Positions 1 through 7,300 are shown, counted from the first letter of the stretch. The stretch: 14,650 bases of DNA from Croceibacterium_A sp965977975 (GCA_965977975.1 CBHCZH010000085.1:1-14650); one strand, 5' to 3'. Made by a program: numbers and translations. The notes: generated by a model not told the origin, from the letters alone.

Positions 1-801
<801 letters not shown>

Positions 802-974
802 GCGTCCCTCCCCAAGGCGAAGGGGAGCCCAGCCCCCCTCAACGAGGCAAGTGTCGAGAACGCTTCAGGTTCCCGAGTTAACCTTGAATCATTTCAGACG
901 ACACCCAACGGTGGGTTGTCAGACACGGTTAAGAGGCTAGGAGAACCCTTCCGAGCCGATGCAAGGGAGGGGTC
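802..974. other. Divergent intergenic region between the HAMP protein and the winged-helix operon
   Basis: These 173 bp must hold promoters for both directions. A small imperfect hairpin-like inverted repeat is visible at 903-916 (ACCCA, four-base loop, TGGGT), with GAC/GTC flanking it and one bulged base. It could be an operator. I see no convincing -35/-10 pair and no EcfG-type GGAAC...CGTT promoter at the right spacing. Confidence 0.4.
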
Positions 975-1346
975 TTGCCTAAGCACGCACGCCTCGAATC
1001 GTTTATCGCGAACAGCTTCCGTTCTGTGTGGGCGCTTGAGCTCCTGCGGCACCTCACCGAGAATCCTGGCCGCTTCTTTACTTCTCAGGAGCTGATTGCC
1101 GCTCTGCGCGCGAGCGATGCTGTGGTATCGCAGAGCTTGGACAATCTCACGGCCGCCGGGCTGGCGATTGTCGATGGCGAGGGGCGGGCTGGCTATCACG
1201 AAGCCTCGGCTGAGCAGGGTGCGCTGGTGAAGGGGGCGATCGATTACTACGCTCGCAGCCCCGACAAGGTACGCCGCCTGATCGTCGCGCAAAGCGCGCC
1301 GGGCGTGACCGCGTTCGCCGACGCGTTCAAGCTGCGGAAGGATTAG
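975..1346 (+). CDS. Small winged-helix (HTH) protein, probable transcriptional regulator
   Basis: A 123-residue protein. Roughly residues 16-75 read as a winged helix-turn-helix of MarR/ArsR/Rrf2 style: a helix with LELLRHLTE, a recognition region around TSQELIAALRASDAVVSQSLDNLTAAGL, and a wing near VDGEGRAGY. The remainder is a short helical tail. No ligand domain or metal-site cysteines are present. The start is TTG at 975, four bases after a GGAGG site at 966-970; an in-frame stop at 930-932 rules out a longer form, and no in-frame ATG is available nearby. It is the first gene of a three-gene operon, five bases before the next start. It may regulate the two small membrane genes or its own divergent promoter. 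The family is not recognised with certainty. Confidence 0.75.
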   Translation: MPKHARLESFIANSFRSVWALELLRHLTENPGRFFTSQELIAALRASDAVVSQSLDNLTAAGLAIVDGEGRAGYHEASAEQGALVKGAIDYYARSPDKVRRLIVAQSAPGVTAFADAFKLRKD

Positions 1347-1351
1347 ACCGT

Positions 1352-1624
1352 ATGGGCACTCTTTTCCCGACGCTCGTATACACGCTGTGCTTCGCCACGA
1401 GCACGCTGTGTGCCTATCTGCTCGGTCGCAGCTTCCGCCGCGCGCGCTCGCGGCTGCTGTTCTGGAGCGCGCTTTGTTTCGCCCTCCTCGCGGTGGTAAA
1501 CTTCGTCGTGGTGCTCGATATGCTGGTCTATCCGGACATCGACTTCCGCCCGGTTCGTCTGTGGCTGTCGCTGGTGGCAGTGTCGGTGCTGCTGTTCGGA
1601 TTCATCTGGGACGAGGATACCTGA
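1352..1624 (+). CDS. Small three-helix membrane protein, DUF5985-like (first of pair)
   Basis: A 90-residue, very hydrophobic protein with three likely transmembrane segments near residues 5-24, 35-57 and 68-86. A basic loop (RSFRRARSR) follows the first helix and an acidic tail (WDEDT) ends the protein. The pattern of YLLGRS, LLFWSALCFALLAV and the third-helix LFGFIWDE recalls the small DUF5985 proteins that commonly occur as adjacent pairs; this assignment is from memory and no function is known. It lies five bases after the winged-helix gene and one base before the next membrane gene, so translation is probably coupled. The two membrane proteins may form a hetero-oligomer (inference). Confidence 0.8.
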   Translation: MGTLFPTLVYTLCFATSTLCAYLLGRSFRRARSRLLFWSALCFALLAVVNFVVVLDMLVYPDIDFRPVRLWLSLVAVSVLLFGFIWDEDT

Positions 1625-1625
1625 G

Positions 1626-1895
1626 ATGATCGAAGACTTTCTCGGCGGCGCCATCGCTATGGGCTTTGCGGTAGCGGCGCTATTCTTCCTGAAGTTCTGG
1701 CGTCGCACAGGCGAAGGGCTGTTCCTGGCCTTTTCGGGGAGCTTCCTGCTGCTCGCCGTGACTCAGGCGCTGCTTACTCTGAGTGGCATCCCTACCGAAG
1801 AGCGAAGCTGGCTCTACCTGCTGCGCCTCCTCGCCTTCTTGCTTATACTAGCGGCGATGTGGTGGCAGAACCGGCGCGGCGCCCGCACGGACTAG
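1626..1895 (+). CDS. Small three-helix membrane protein, DUF5985-like (second of pair)
   Basis: An 89-residue protein with three predicted membrane helices near residues 8-24, 31-53 and 63-80. Landmarks are FFLKFWRRT after helix one and EERSWLYLLRLLAFLLILAA in helix three, which match my recollection of DUF5985 closely. Its ATG starts one base after the stop of the upstream paralogue-like gene. It is the last gene of the operon; the convergent response regulator ends only four bases further on, leaving no room for a hairpin terminator between the stop codons. The biochemical role is unknown. Confidence 0.85.
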   Translation: MIEDFLGGAIAMGFAVAALFFLKFWRRTGEGLFLAFSGSFLLLAVTQALLTLSGIPTEERSWLYLLRLLAFLLILAAMWWQNRRGARTD

Positions 1896-1899
1896 CAGG

Positions 1900-2247
1900 C
1901 TAAAGGCCCAGCTTCCTCAGCGCTTGGCGCAGGTCCTTGAGATTGTAGGGCTTGCGGACATAGCATTCGCCTTCGTCGAGCCCGTCGCCAGCCTCGCCGA
2001 GCCCGGTGGCATAAATCACTCTGAGGCTGGGAATCGCCTCCTTCGCCTGCCGTGCCAACTCCCACCCGTCAGTCGAGCCGGGCATGCGGATATCGGTGAA
2101 CAGAAGATCGAAGCCAGTCTCTTCCTGCAGTATCGCGAGCGCCTCGTCGCCGTCGCTGGCGGTGGTCACCTCGAAGCCCGCCTCGGTAAGATCCTCGGCC
2201 GCCACCTCACGCACGAGCAGCTCGTCCTCGACCAGCAAGACTTTCAT
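1900..2247 (-). CDS. Single-domain response regulator (CheY-like receiver)
   Basis: A 115-residue stand-alone receiver domain in the cytoplasm. The acidic pocket is E7-D8-E9, the phosphoacceptor is D52 in FTDIRMPG, the switch threonine is T81 and the conserved lysine is K99 in VRKPY. There is no output domain, so it should act by protein contact or as a phosphate relay or sink. The stretch YATGLG around the switch threonine resembles, but does not fully match, the FAT GUY motif of alphaproteobacterial single-domain regulators. The start is the ATG before KVLLVEDE, because the first beta strand begins there; an upstream in-frame extension to 2304 has no receiver homology. It may partner the truncated multi-HAMP protein 1.1 kb away, though the three-gene + operon lies between them. 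Confidence 0.93.
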   Translation of the reverse strand: MKVLLVEDELLVREVAAEDLTEAGFEVTTASDGDEALAILQEETGFDLLFTDIRMPGSTDGWELARQAKEAIPSLRVIYATGLGEAGDGLDEGECYVRKPYNLKDLRQALRKLGL

Positions 2248-2354
2248 TCTAATGTGCTCGCCGCATTCGATTTTCCCGTCCTGTGCGAACCGCCACGGCG
2301 GCAACCAACGGCGAACACCGAATTGTGTTCCGCATGGGCACCGATTGAAGCATG

Positions 2355-2387
2355 AAAAAGGCTCGCAATCGAGCGATTGCGAGCCCC
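2355..2387 (-). terminator. Rho-independent terminator of the leftward PQQ operon
   Basis: A perfect 12-bp inverted repeat (GGCTCGCAATCG at 2360-2371 and its complement at 2374-2385) is followed on the - strand by TTTTT (AAAAA at 2355-2359). It sits 40 bp past the DUF6152 stop codon. The 108 bp between it and the response regulator start (2248-2354) must contain that gene's promoter; none is obvious. Confidence 0.9.
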
Positions 2388-2427
2388 TTTCGTGCTTGCC
2401 CTCGCCAGCTGGCGGGCACGACCAGGC

Positions 2428-2856
2428 TTAATTGCCGGCGCGCCGCGCGGCGGCCGCCACCGCCTCGGTGGTCGGATTGCCGAGCGATAGCTCGCGGCCG
2501 TTCGGGAAGCGGATTTCCGCCGCAGAGGCCCGGGTGTCCCCGTCGCGAGCGCGGAATGCGTCGACGATGATTTCGGTGCCCGCCGGCAGCGAGTTCCTGT
2601 TCCAGCCGCGGCGGAGAAGGGCGCTCGGCGCGCCGCCCTCGACGCGCCAGCGCTGGGTGCGGCCGTTGACGTTGGCGTCGATGTGAATCCACGAGTGGGG
2701 ATTGACCCACTCGAACTTCACGACCTTGCCCTCGAGGCGGATCGGCTTGTTGCGGTCGAACTCCGTGGCGAACGAGTGGTGCGCGACGGCGGCGCCGGCC
2801 GCTCCGATCGCGAGGACGGCGCCGATCGTGGCGGCAGTCCAGTTCTTCAACTGCAT
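2428..2856 (-). CDS. Exported DUF6152 family protein
   Basis: A 142-residue protein with a clear Sec signal peptide (about residues 1-25, ending AVA), so the mature protein should start His26-His27-Ser-Phe. The body matches my memory of DUF6152: LEGKVVKFEWVNPHSW, a GGAPSALLRRGW block near 74-85, and a C-terminal RFPNGREL strand. The short beta-rich layout suggests an OB-like barrel (inference). The conserved HHSF at the predicted mature N-terminus and His54/His58 in NPHSWIH could bind metal. TAGGAGT lies nine bases upstream of the ATG. It is the last gene of a three-gene operon, 41 bp after the unknown 296-aa gene, with a hairpin terminator downstream. The context implies a helper role in periplasmic PQQ-dependent oxidation; the true function is unknown. 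Confidence 0.88.
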   Translation of the reverse strand: MQLKNWTAATIGAVLAIGAAGAAVAHHSFATEFDRNKPIRLEGKVVKFEWVNPHSWIHIDANVNGRTQRWRVEGGAPSALLRRGWNRNSLPAGTEIIVDAFRARDGDTRASAAEIRFPNGRELSLGNPTTEAVAAAARRAGN

Positions 2857-2897
2857 GGCTGTCTACTCCTAAACGTCTTATGCGAGTCAAATCATTG

Positions 2898-3788
2898 TTA
2901 TTCTGCGGTTTCGGCAGGCGGAGCAGCCGGGGTCGCACCCTCTTCCAGCAAGTCGCCGTAGAGCAACATCTCGCTGAATGGGACGCAACGGAACTCCAGA
3001 AGCTGCGCGTTGGGTTCCATCCGGCGATACAACGGCATCGAGATGGTCCAGGGCCGGGTGTAAAGTTCCGGGTCGTCGACCGTCGCGCTGTACTGGATGT
3101 GGTTTTCGCCCAGCTTGGTGAACCGCTCCGTCACCGTTGCGGTTGGTGACAGGTAATTGCCGGCGCGGTCGAGCCAGGTCACGCCATTCGGCTCCATCAC
3201 GCCGCCAGGCAGCTTCACTTCGCCCGGGCCTTGCGAGAGTGTGACGATCACGAGCGTGTCGCCGTCCCAGCGGCCGTACGAAGTGCCCATCCAGGTGTCG
3301 ATCGGCGGGATCTCGATCTCACGCATCTCGATCACGCGGTTGGCGTTCGCGTATTCGTAGACCATCAGGATGTCGTCGTTGCCGCCCTGCACGATCTGGA
3401 ACGGGTAGGGCATGTAAGTCGCGCGCGGGATGCCGGGCAGATAGCAAGCCGCTTCCGGATCGTGATTGATCAGGTTCCCCTTGTGCGCTCTAAGCCGTTC
3501 GAGCGCCTCGGGCTTGTAAGGGATCGTGCCGCCTTCGATCACTCCGAGACCGGCCGGAATCGCGCCAGTCGCTCCGACCAGGCGGTCGGCCACCGGGTTG
3601 GGCCCCGCGGAGTGCGGCTCGAGGTTCCAGTTGGCGGTGTTCATCGCCTGCCATACGCCGTTGAGATTGGGCTTGCCGTCGATGCGCTCGATCTGCTGGT
3701 GGGTGCCGGCCTGCTGGCCAAGGGCCGTTCCGGTCCCCGCCAAGACGAACGCCGCCGCTGTGGCAGCGAGAATGGAAAACCGTTTCAT
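2898..3788 (-). CDS. Exported protein of unknown function, paired with PQQ dehydrogenase (family copy A)
   Basis: A 296-residue protein with a signal peptide (about 1-24, ending ALG). I cannot name a characterised family. Landmarks are PNLNGVWQ near 40-47, ACYLPGIPR near 114-122, GRWDGDTLVI at 172-181, ERFT at 221-224, DPELYTRPWT near 239-248 and EFRCVPFSE near 265-273. The same order of motifs occurs in the 370-aa protein at 11597-12709, so the two are homologous. Cys115 and Cys268 correspond to Cys175 and Cys335 there and may form a disulfide. The C-terminus is rich in Ala, Pro and Glu. The gene starts 28 bp after the PQQ dehydrogenase stop, preceded by CAGGAGAGG, and is clearly in its operon. 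The periplasmic role is inferred from context only. Confidence 0.85.
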   Translation of the reverse strand: MKRFSILAATAAAFVLAGTGTALGQQAGTHQQIERIDGKPNLNGVWQAMNTANWNLEPHSAGPNPVADRLVGATGAIPAGLGVIEGGTIPYKPEALERLRAHKGNLINHDPEAACYLPGIPRATYMPYPFQIVQGGNDDILMVYEYANANRVIEMREIEIPPIDTWMGTSYGRWDGDTLVIVTLSQGPGEVKLPGGVMEPNGVTWLDRAGNYLSPTATVTERFTKLGENHIQYSATVDDPELYTRPWTISMPLYRRMEPNAQLLEFRCVPFSEMLLYGDLLEEGATPAAPPAETAE

Positions 3789-3816
3789 CCCTCGAACAAC
3801 CTCTCCTGTTGGATCA

Positions 3817-5736
3817 TTAGTGAGATAACGAATAGCTCACGATAGTACCACCGGCATTGATGGCGACGTACTGCTTCCCGCTGCGTCCCCGATAGGTCAT
3901 CGGGTTGGCGTTGGCATTGCCTCGGAGCAGCGCTTCCCAGAGCTGTTGACCGGTCGAAGCATCGAAGGCGCGAAAGCGCCGATCGTTGGTCGCGCCAACG
4001 AAAACGAGGCCTCCGGCGGTGACCGTCGGGCCCGCGCTGCCGGAGTTTCCGACCAGGCGCTTGCCCTCGGGCAGTTCATCGATCACGCCGAGCGGGACGG
4101 CCCATTTGATCGTCCCGGTACTGGCATCGACCGCGACCAGTTCACCCCACGGCGGCTTGTAGCATGGAGCCTGAGGACCTTGCGGCTGGCCGTTGGCATC
4201 GTACTCGCCGGAAAGCGGCGCACTGAACGAGAAGAACGGCCCTTTGCCGTTGACGCTGGCGCGGTCGTAGGGCTGATCCGAACTGTTGGCATCGAAGCTG
4301 TAGCTTTCGGTAGTCTCCTTGCGCTCGACCCAGCCGACCAGCGAAGTATCCTGTGCGTTGACATAGACCCAACCGGTCCTCGGATCGGCCGCTGGGCCAC
4401 CCCAGTTTACGCCGCCGGTGCCGCCCGGCAGCTGGATCGTCGAGCGCGGCGGAGTGCCCGCCCGATGGAAGAAGAACGGCGTGTAGATGCCGAAATTGAG
4501 GTACCCGCCCGCCTTGTCCCACATCTCGCGGCAGGCCCGGGCGTGTTCGGGCGTCGTGTCCTCGGCATCGACGATGTCGTCGTAAGTCATCGATACCCGG
4601 CTCAACGGCGGCGTGTTGACAGGGATCGGCTGGGTCGGATGGTAATACTCGCCTGGCACGTCGCCTGCCGGCACGGCACGCTCCTCGACCGGCAGGTGCG
4701 GTTGCCCGGTTTCGCGATCGATCACGAAAAACAGGCTGCTCTTGTTGACCGAGGCGATGACCGGCCGGCCGGTCACTTCGATCAGCGCGCCGGCGCTGGC
4801 CTGGTCTATGTCCCACAAGTCATGATGCACCGTCTGGAAATGCCACTTGTACACGCCGGTCTTGTAGTCGAGTGCGACGAGCGAGTTGCCGTAGAGGTTC
4901 GCGCCCGGCCGCTCGCCGCCCCAATAATTGGGCGCCGGCGAGCCGAGCGGAATGATCACGATTCCCTGTTCGAGGTCGACCGGGGCGGAAAAGGCCCACA
5001 TGTTGGTGCCCGAACGGCCCACCCAGCCGGTCGCACTCCAGGTCTCGTTGCCTGGCGTTCCGGGCTGGGCGACCGAGCTGAACTCCCACAGCTTGCGGCC
5101 CGTGCGGACATCGAAGGCGCGAGTGTTGCCCGGATCGCCGGGCTGGCTCTCCAGCGTCGCCGCGCCGATAATGGCCACGTCTTCGGCAATGGTCGGCGTG
5201 CCGCCGTACGAAAGACCGACGTCGATCGCCCCCCCTTCGCCGAAGCCGGCGGAGGGCTGGCCCGTCGCGGCATCGAGCGCGAGCATGCTCGAGCCGGCCA
5301 TGACCAGAATACGCGCGAGAGTGGCGCTGTCGCCGGGCCAGTAGCTGACTCCTCGGCTCGAGGCGTTGCGTGGTTGCCCGGCGGCGCCGGCCGAGGTCCC
5401 CCGCGCGGGAGGGCCGGGCGGGATCGTGTAGACCCACTTCTCGTGTCCGGTATCGGCATCCAGCGCGATCACGCGATTGCCGGCCGGGAAGTACATCGTG
5501 CCGTCTATCACCAGCGGCACTGCGGTGTTGAACGAGCGGAATGGATAGCTCCATGCCTCGCGCAGTTGCGCAACGTTGGAGCGGTTGATGTCGTCGAGCG
5601 GCGAGAAGCGCGTCGCGGCGGCGTCACGGTTGATGTTGCGCCAGTCGCCTTCGGGGATCGCGTCCTGCGCGCGTCCGGCGCCGCTCGCGGCGGCGAATAG
5701 GACAGTCGCGAGCCGGAAGCCCCGTCCGAAGCGCAT
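3817..5736 (-). CDS. Exported PQQ-dependent dehydrogenase, membrane-glucose-dehydrogenase-like, without membrane anchor
   Basis: A 639-residue quinoprotein expected to fold as an eight-bladed beta propeller with PQQ at the centre, oxidising an alcohol or sugar in the periplasm. A signal peptide covers about residues 1-23 (ending GRA). Family landmarks are RFSPLDDINRSNVAQLREAW near 43-62, HHDLWD at 304-309, PGGTGGVNWGGPAADP near 437-452, PPWGELVAVDASTGTIKW near 528-545, and a final blade around AGGLVFVGATND, FRAFDASTGQQLWE and KQYVAINAGG. These fit the glucose/quinate/shikimate-type subclass, but the N-terminal membrane helices of true membrane glucose dehydrogenase and any cytochrome domain are missing. 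The start is ATG 5736, with GGGAGAG eight bases upstream; the in-frame extension to 5853 is Arg-rich and lacks an export signal. First gene of the operon. The substrate cannot be read from sequence. Confidence 0.92.
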   Translation of the reverse strand: MRFGRGFRLATVLFAAASGAGRAQDAIPEGDWRNINRDAAATRFSPLDDINRSNVAQLREAWSYPFRSFNTAVPLVIDGTMYFPAGNRVIALDADTGHEKWVYTIPPGPPARGTSAGAAGQPRNASSRGVSYWPGDSATLARILVMAGSSMLALDAATGQPSAGFGEGGAIDVGLSYGGTPTIAEDVAIIGAATLESQPGDPGNTRAFDVRTGRKLWEFSSVAQPGTPGNETWSATGWVGRSGTNMWAFSAPVDLEQGIVIIPLGSPAPNYWGGERPGANLYGNSLVALDYKTGVYKWHFQTVHHDLWDIDQASAGALIEVTGRPVIASVNKSSLFFVIDRETGQPHLPVEERAVPAGDVPGEYYHPTQPIPVNTPPLSRVSMTYDDIVDAEDTTPEHARACREMWDKAGGYLNFGIYTPFFFHRAGTPPRSTIQLPGGTGGVNWGGPAADPRTGWVYVNAQDTSLVGWVERKETTESYSFDANSSDQPYDRASVNGKGPFFSFSAPLSGEYDANGQPQGPQAPCYKPPWGELVAVDASTGTIKWAVPLGVIDELPEGKRLVGNSGSAGPTVTAGGLVFVGATNDRRFRAFDASTGQQLWEALLRGNANANPMTYRGRSGKQYVAINAGGTIVSYSLSH

Positions 5737-5822
5737 GCAGTTCTCTCCCGAACCTGAATGGGCGCGCTGCCTGGGCGAGCGACCGCTTTCGTTGATTCTG
5801 TCCCTACGGCGCATGCGTGACT

Positions 5823-5926
5823 TTGACAATGCCCGTCCTGTGACTTTGCGCACCGTATTGTCGCAGTTTGTATCGCAATTGGTGTCCGCACTCGGTCGAA
5901 AACGACTTCACGTTAGACATTGTCAA
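5823..5926. promoter_or_regulatory. Spaced inverted repeat TTGACAATG / CATTGTCAA, candidate operator pair
   Basis: TTGACAATG at 5823-5831 is the exact reverse complement of CATTGTCAA at 5918-5926. The second site is also part of a local palindrome, GACATTGTC at 5916-5924. A GACA-T-TGTC core suits a dimeric regulator such as a TetR- or GntR-type protein (inference). TTGACA on the - strand (5926-5921) could also serve as a -35 element for the leftward operon, but no good -10 follows at 16-18 bp. Confidence 0.4.
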
Positions 5927-6000
5927 TCAAAAGGCTTGGCGAAGTCGACTCACGGCGCTAGCGCACTTGGGTTGTGCCAAAGCGCACATGGCGATCGAGC

Positions 6001-6036
6001 TGTAACCCGCTGTAACCTGCGCGGTTACCGTAATTT
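6001..6036 (+). promoter_or_regulatory. Tandem TGTAACC repeats upstream of a possible -10 element, promoter of the DUF6644 operon
   Basis: TGTAACCCGC (6001-6010) and TGTAACCTGC (6011-6020) are tandem 10-bp repeats with one mismatch. An inverted GGTTAC follows at 6023-6028. TAATTT at 6031-6036 lies ten bases after the second repeat and could be a -10 box. Direct repeats of 10-11 bp placed over the -35 position are typical of OmpR/PhoB-family activators; that reading is inference. The gene starts at 6141, leaving a leader of about 100 nt. Confidence 0.4.
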
Positions 6037-6140
6037 ACTCGGCAAGGTCGCATTTCGCTGCTCAGGCATTGAGCTGTCGAACGATGCGCGTCGGCCGCGG
6101 CACGCGGGCCTCGGGCGGGAACAGGGGAGAGAGCACTCTG

Positions 6141-6665
6141 ATGGACGACTTGTTATTCAGTTTCACGGAGTGGCTGCGGTCCACTCAGCTGACCGAACTG
6201 GCGCTGTGGATTTCGGACACCGGCGCCAGCACGTGGATCGTCACCAATTTCTGGGCGATTCCGATCATCCAGGTGATCCACATCCTGGCGATCTCGGCAT
6301 CGTTCGCATCGATCTTGATGATCAACGCGCGCATGTTCGGCATCGCCGGCAGCAGCACTATGGCCGAAACGGCGAACCGCTACATCCGAGTGCTGTGGTG
6401 GGCGCTGGCCGTGCTGATCCTGTCGGGCGTTGGAATGATCATCGGCGAACCGGTGCGCGAGCTGATCAACCCGTATTTCTGGATCAAGATGGGGCTGGTC
6501 GTGTTCGGCATTCTCATCGTGATCTGGTTCCATAAGGGCGTGCTCAAGCACGTTGCCGCGGGCCGCGACATCGTCGCCACGGACAAGGCTACAGCGGTGC
6601 TCATGGTCCTTCTGTGGTGCGTGATCATGTATTGCGGCCGCTTCATCGCTTACGCGCCGGTTTGA
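6141..6665 (+). CDS. Four-helix membrane protein, DUF6644-like (first of pair)
   Basis: A 174-residue inner-membrane protein with probable helices near residues 36-64, 82-101, 113-131 and 149-168. The N-terminus (FTEWLRSTQLTELALW), FWAIPIIQVIHILAI, GEPVRELINPYFWIKM and the closing CGRFIAYAP fit DUF6644 as I remember it. His47 lies within the first helix and aligns with His37 of the next gene product. The start is ATG 6141, preceded by GGGGAGAG; upstream in-frame sequence to 6069 is Arg/Gly-rich and does not fit a membrane protein. It is 11 bp from the second DUF6644-like gene, whose ribosome site overlaps this stop codon. Divergent from the PQQ dehydrogenase operon. Function unknown; a redox or quinone-linked role is speculation from context and the buried histidine. 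Confidence 0.85.
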   Translation: MDDLLFSFTEWLRSTQLTELALWISDTGASTWIVTNFWAIPIIQVIHILAISASFASILMINARMFGIAGSSTMAETANRYIRVLWWALAVLILSGVGMIIGEPVRELINPYFWIKMGLVVFGILIVIWFHKGVLKHVAAGRDIVATDKATAVLMVLLWCVIMYCGRFIAYAPV

Positions 6666-6676
6666 GGGGTTTCTCG

Positions 6677-7192
6677 ATGGCTTTGTATCCTGAACCGACC
6701 AACATCTGGGAAACGATCGAGTATTCGTCGCTCGGCATCACGATCGCCGAGTCGACCTGGATGTTCCCGACGCTCGAGACGCTCCATGTCATCGCGCTCG
6801 TCACTGTCCTCGGCATGATCGCGATCGTCGACTTGCGCCTCGTCGGCGTCGCTTCGCGCCAGCTTGCGGTGACCAAGCTCAGCAGGGACACCTTGCCTTG
6901 GGTCTGGGGCGCGTTCGTGCTCGCTGCTATCACCGGCGGGCTTCTGTTCGTCAGCAAGGCGACCAGCTACGTCGCCAATCCTTACTTCCTGTGGAAGATG
7001 GTGATGCTGGCGCTCGCCGGGTTGAACATGGTGTACTTCAATCTGATCACCTCGCGCACGGTCGAGCACTGGGACCTCGATCCGTCGGTGCCGTTCGCCG
7101 CCAAGCTGGCCGGTGCGCTGTCGCTGATCTTCTGGCTCGCGGTCGTATTCTTCGGCCGCGCGATCGGCTTCACGCTAGGGATTTTTTACTGA
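6677..7192 (+). CDS. Four-helix membrane protein, DUF6644-like (second of pair)
   Basis: A 171-residue paralogue of the preceding gene product. Shared landmarks are ETLHVIAL (versus QVIHILAI), DLRLVGVA (versus NARMFGIA), NPYFLWKM (versus NPYFWIKM) and a terminal FGRAIGF (versus CGRFIAY). It has four predicted helices, with His37 in the first. A polar stretch, TSRTVEHWDLDPSVPF, separates helices three and four. The start is ATG 6677, seven bases after GAGGGG at 6664-6669; the longer in-frame version starts inside the previous gene and is rejected. It is the last gene of the operon, followed 25 bp later by a strong terminator. The two proteins probably assemble together (inference). Function unknown. 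Confidence 0.87.
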   Translation: MALYPEPTNIWETIEYSSLGITIAESTWMFPTLETLHVIALVTVLGMIAIVDLRLVGVASRQLAVTKLSRDTLPWVWGAFVLAAITGGLLFVSKATSYVANPYFLWKMVMLALAGLNMVYFNLITSRTVEHWDLDPSVPFAAKLAGALSLIFWLAVVFFGRAIGFTLGIFY

Positions 7193-7210
7193 GGGCCGGC
7201 GCTTCGTGAC

Positions 7211-7242
7211 AAAAAAAGGCCGCCCCTCTGGGCGGCCTTTTT
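7211..7242. terminator. Strong terminator with A and T runs on both sides (structurally bidirectional)
   Basis: GGCCGCCC (7218-7225), loop CTCT, GGGCGGCC (7230-7237), flanked by seven A at 7211-7217 and five T at 7238-7242. It is a perfect 8-bp stem that extends through A:T pairs. It ends the DUF6644 operon on the + strand. On the - strand it could stop read-through from the right-hand cluster, whose last gene ends about 410 bp away at 7649. Confidence 0.95.
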
Positions 7243-7300
7243 CGTTTGCACAGGGTTTCGCTCCGGGCGATGGTACAAACGCCCACCGCGGAGAACGTCG

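Larger units (their letters stand above)
5737..6140. promoter_or_regulatory. 404-bp divergent control region between the PQQ dehydrogenase operon and the DUF6644 operon
   Basis: No protein gene is supported here. It must contain promoters for both operons. The visible structure includes three copies of ATTGTC/GACAAT (5825-5830, 5857-5862, 5919-5924), two GCGCAC copies either side of a TTGG...CCAA inverted repeat around 5961-5996, and the TGTAACC repeats at 6001-6028. It is richer in A and T than the flanking genes, as expected for a control region. Confidence 0.7.

Noticed and set aside
903..916. ACCCA-ACGG-TGGGT hairpin as a terminator or riboswitch
   Set aside because: Short stem, no T-run, and no larger conserved fold visible; noted only as a possible operator.
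959..982. Seven-codon leader ORF (ATG 959) overlapping the TTG start of the winged-helix gene
   Set aside because: Has no clear ribosome site of its own and could easily occur by chance.
3946..5700. 584-codon + strand open frame opposite the PQQ dehydrogenase
   Set aside because: It is the antisense shadow of a high-GC gene with clear PQQ propeller motifs. The translation is rich in Arg, Gly, Ala and Asp, with no recognisable domain.
5737..5853. N-terminal extension of the PQQ dehydrogenase up to 5853
   Set aside because: The extra 39 residues are Arg/Ser-rich and would bury the signal peptide; ATG 5736 has a good ribosome site.
6069..6140. N-terminal extension of the first DUF6644-like protein
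   Set aside because: The added residues are Arg/Gly-rich without conservation to the paralogue; GGGGAGAG precedes ATG 6141.
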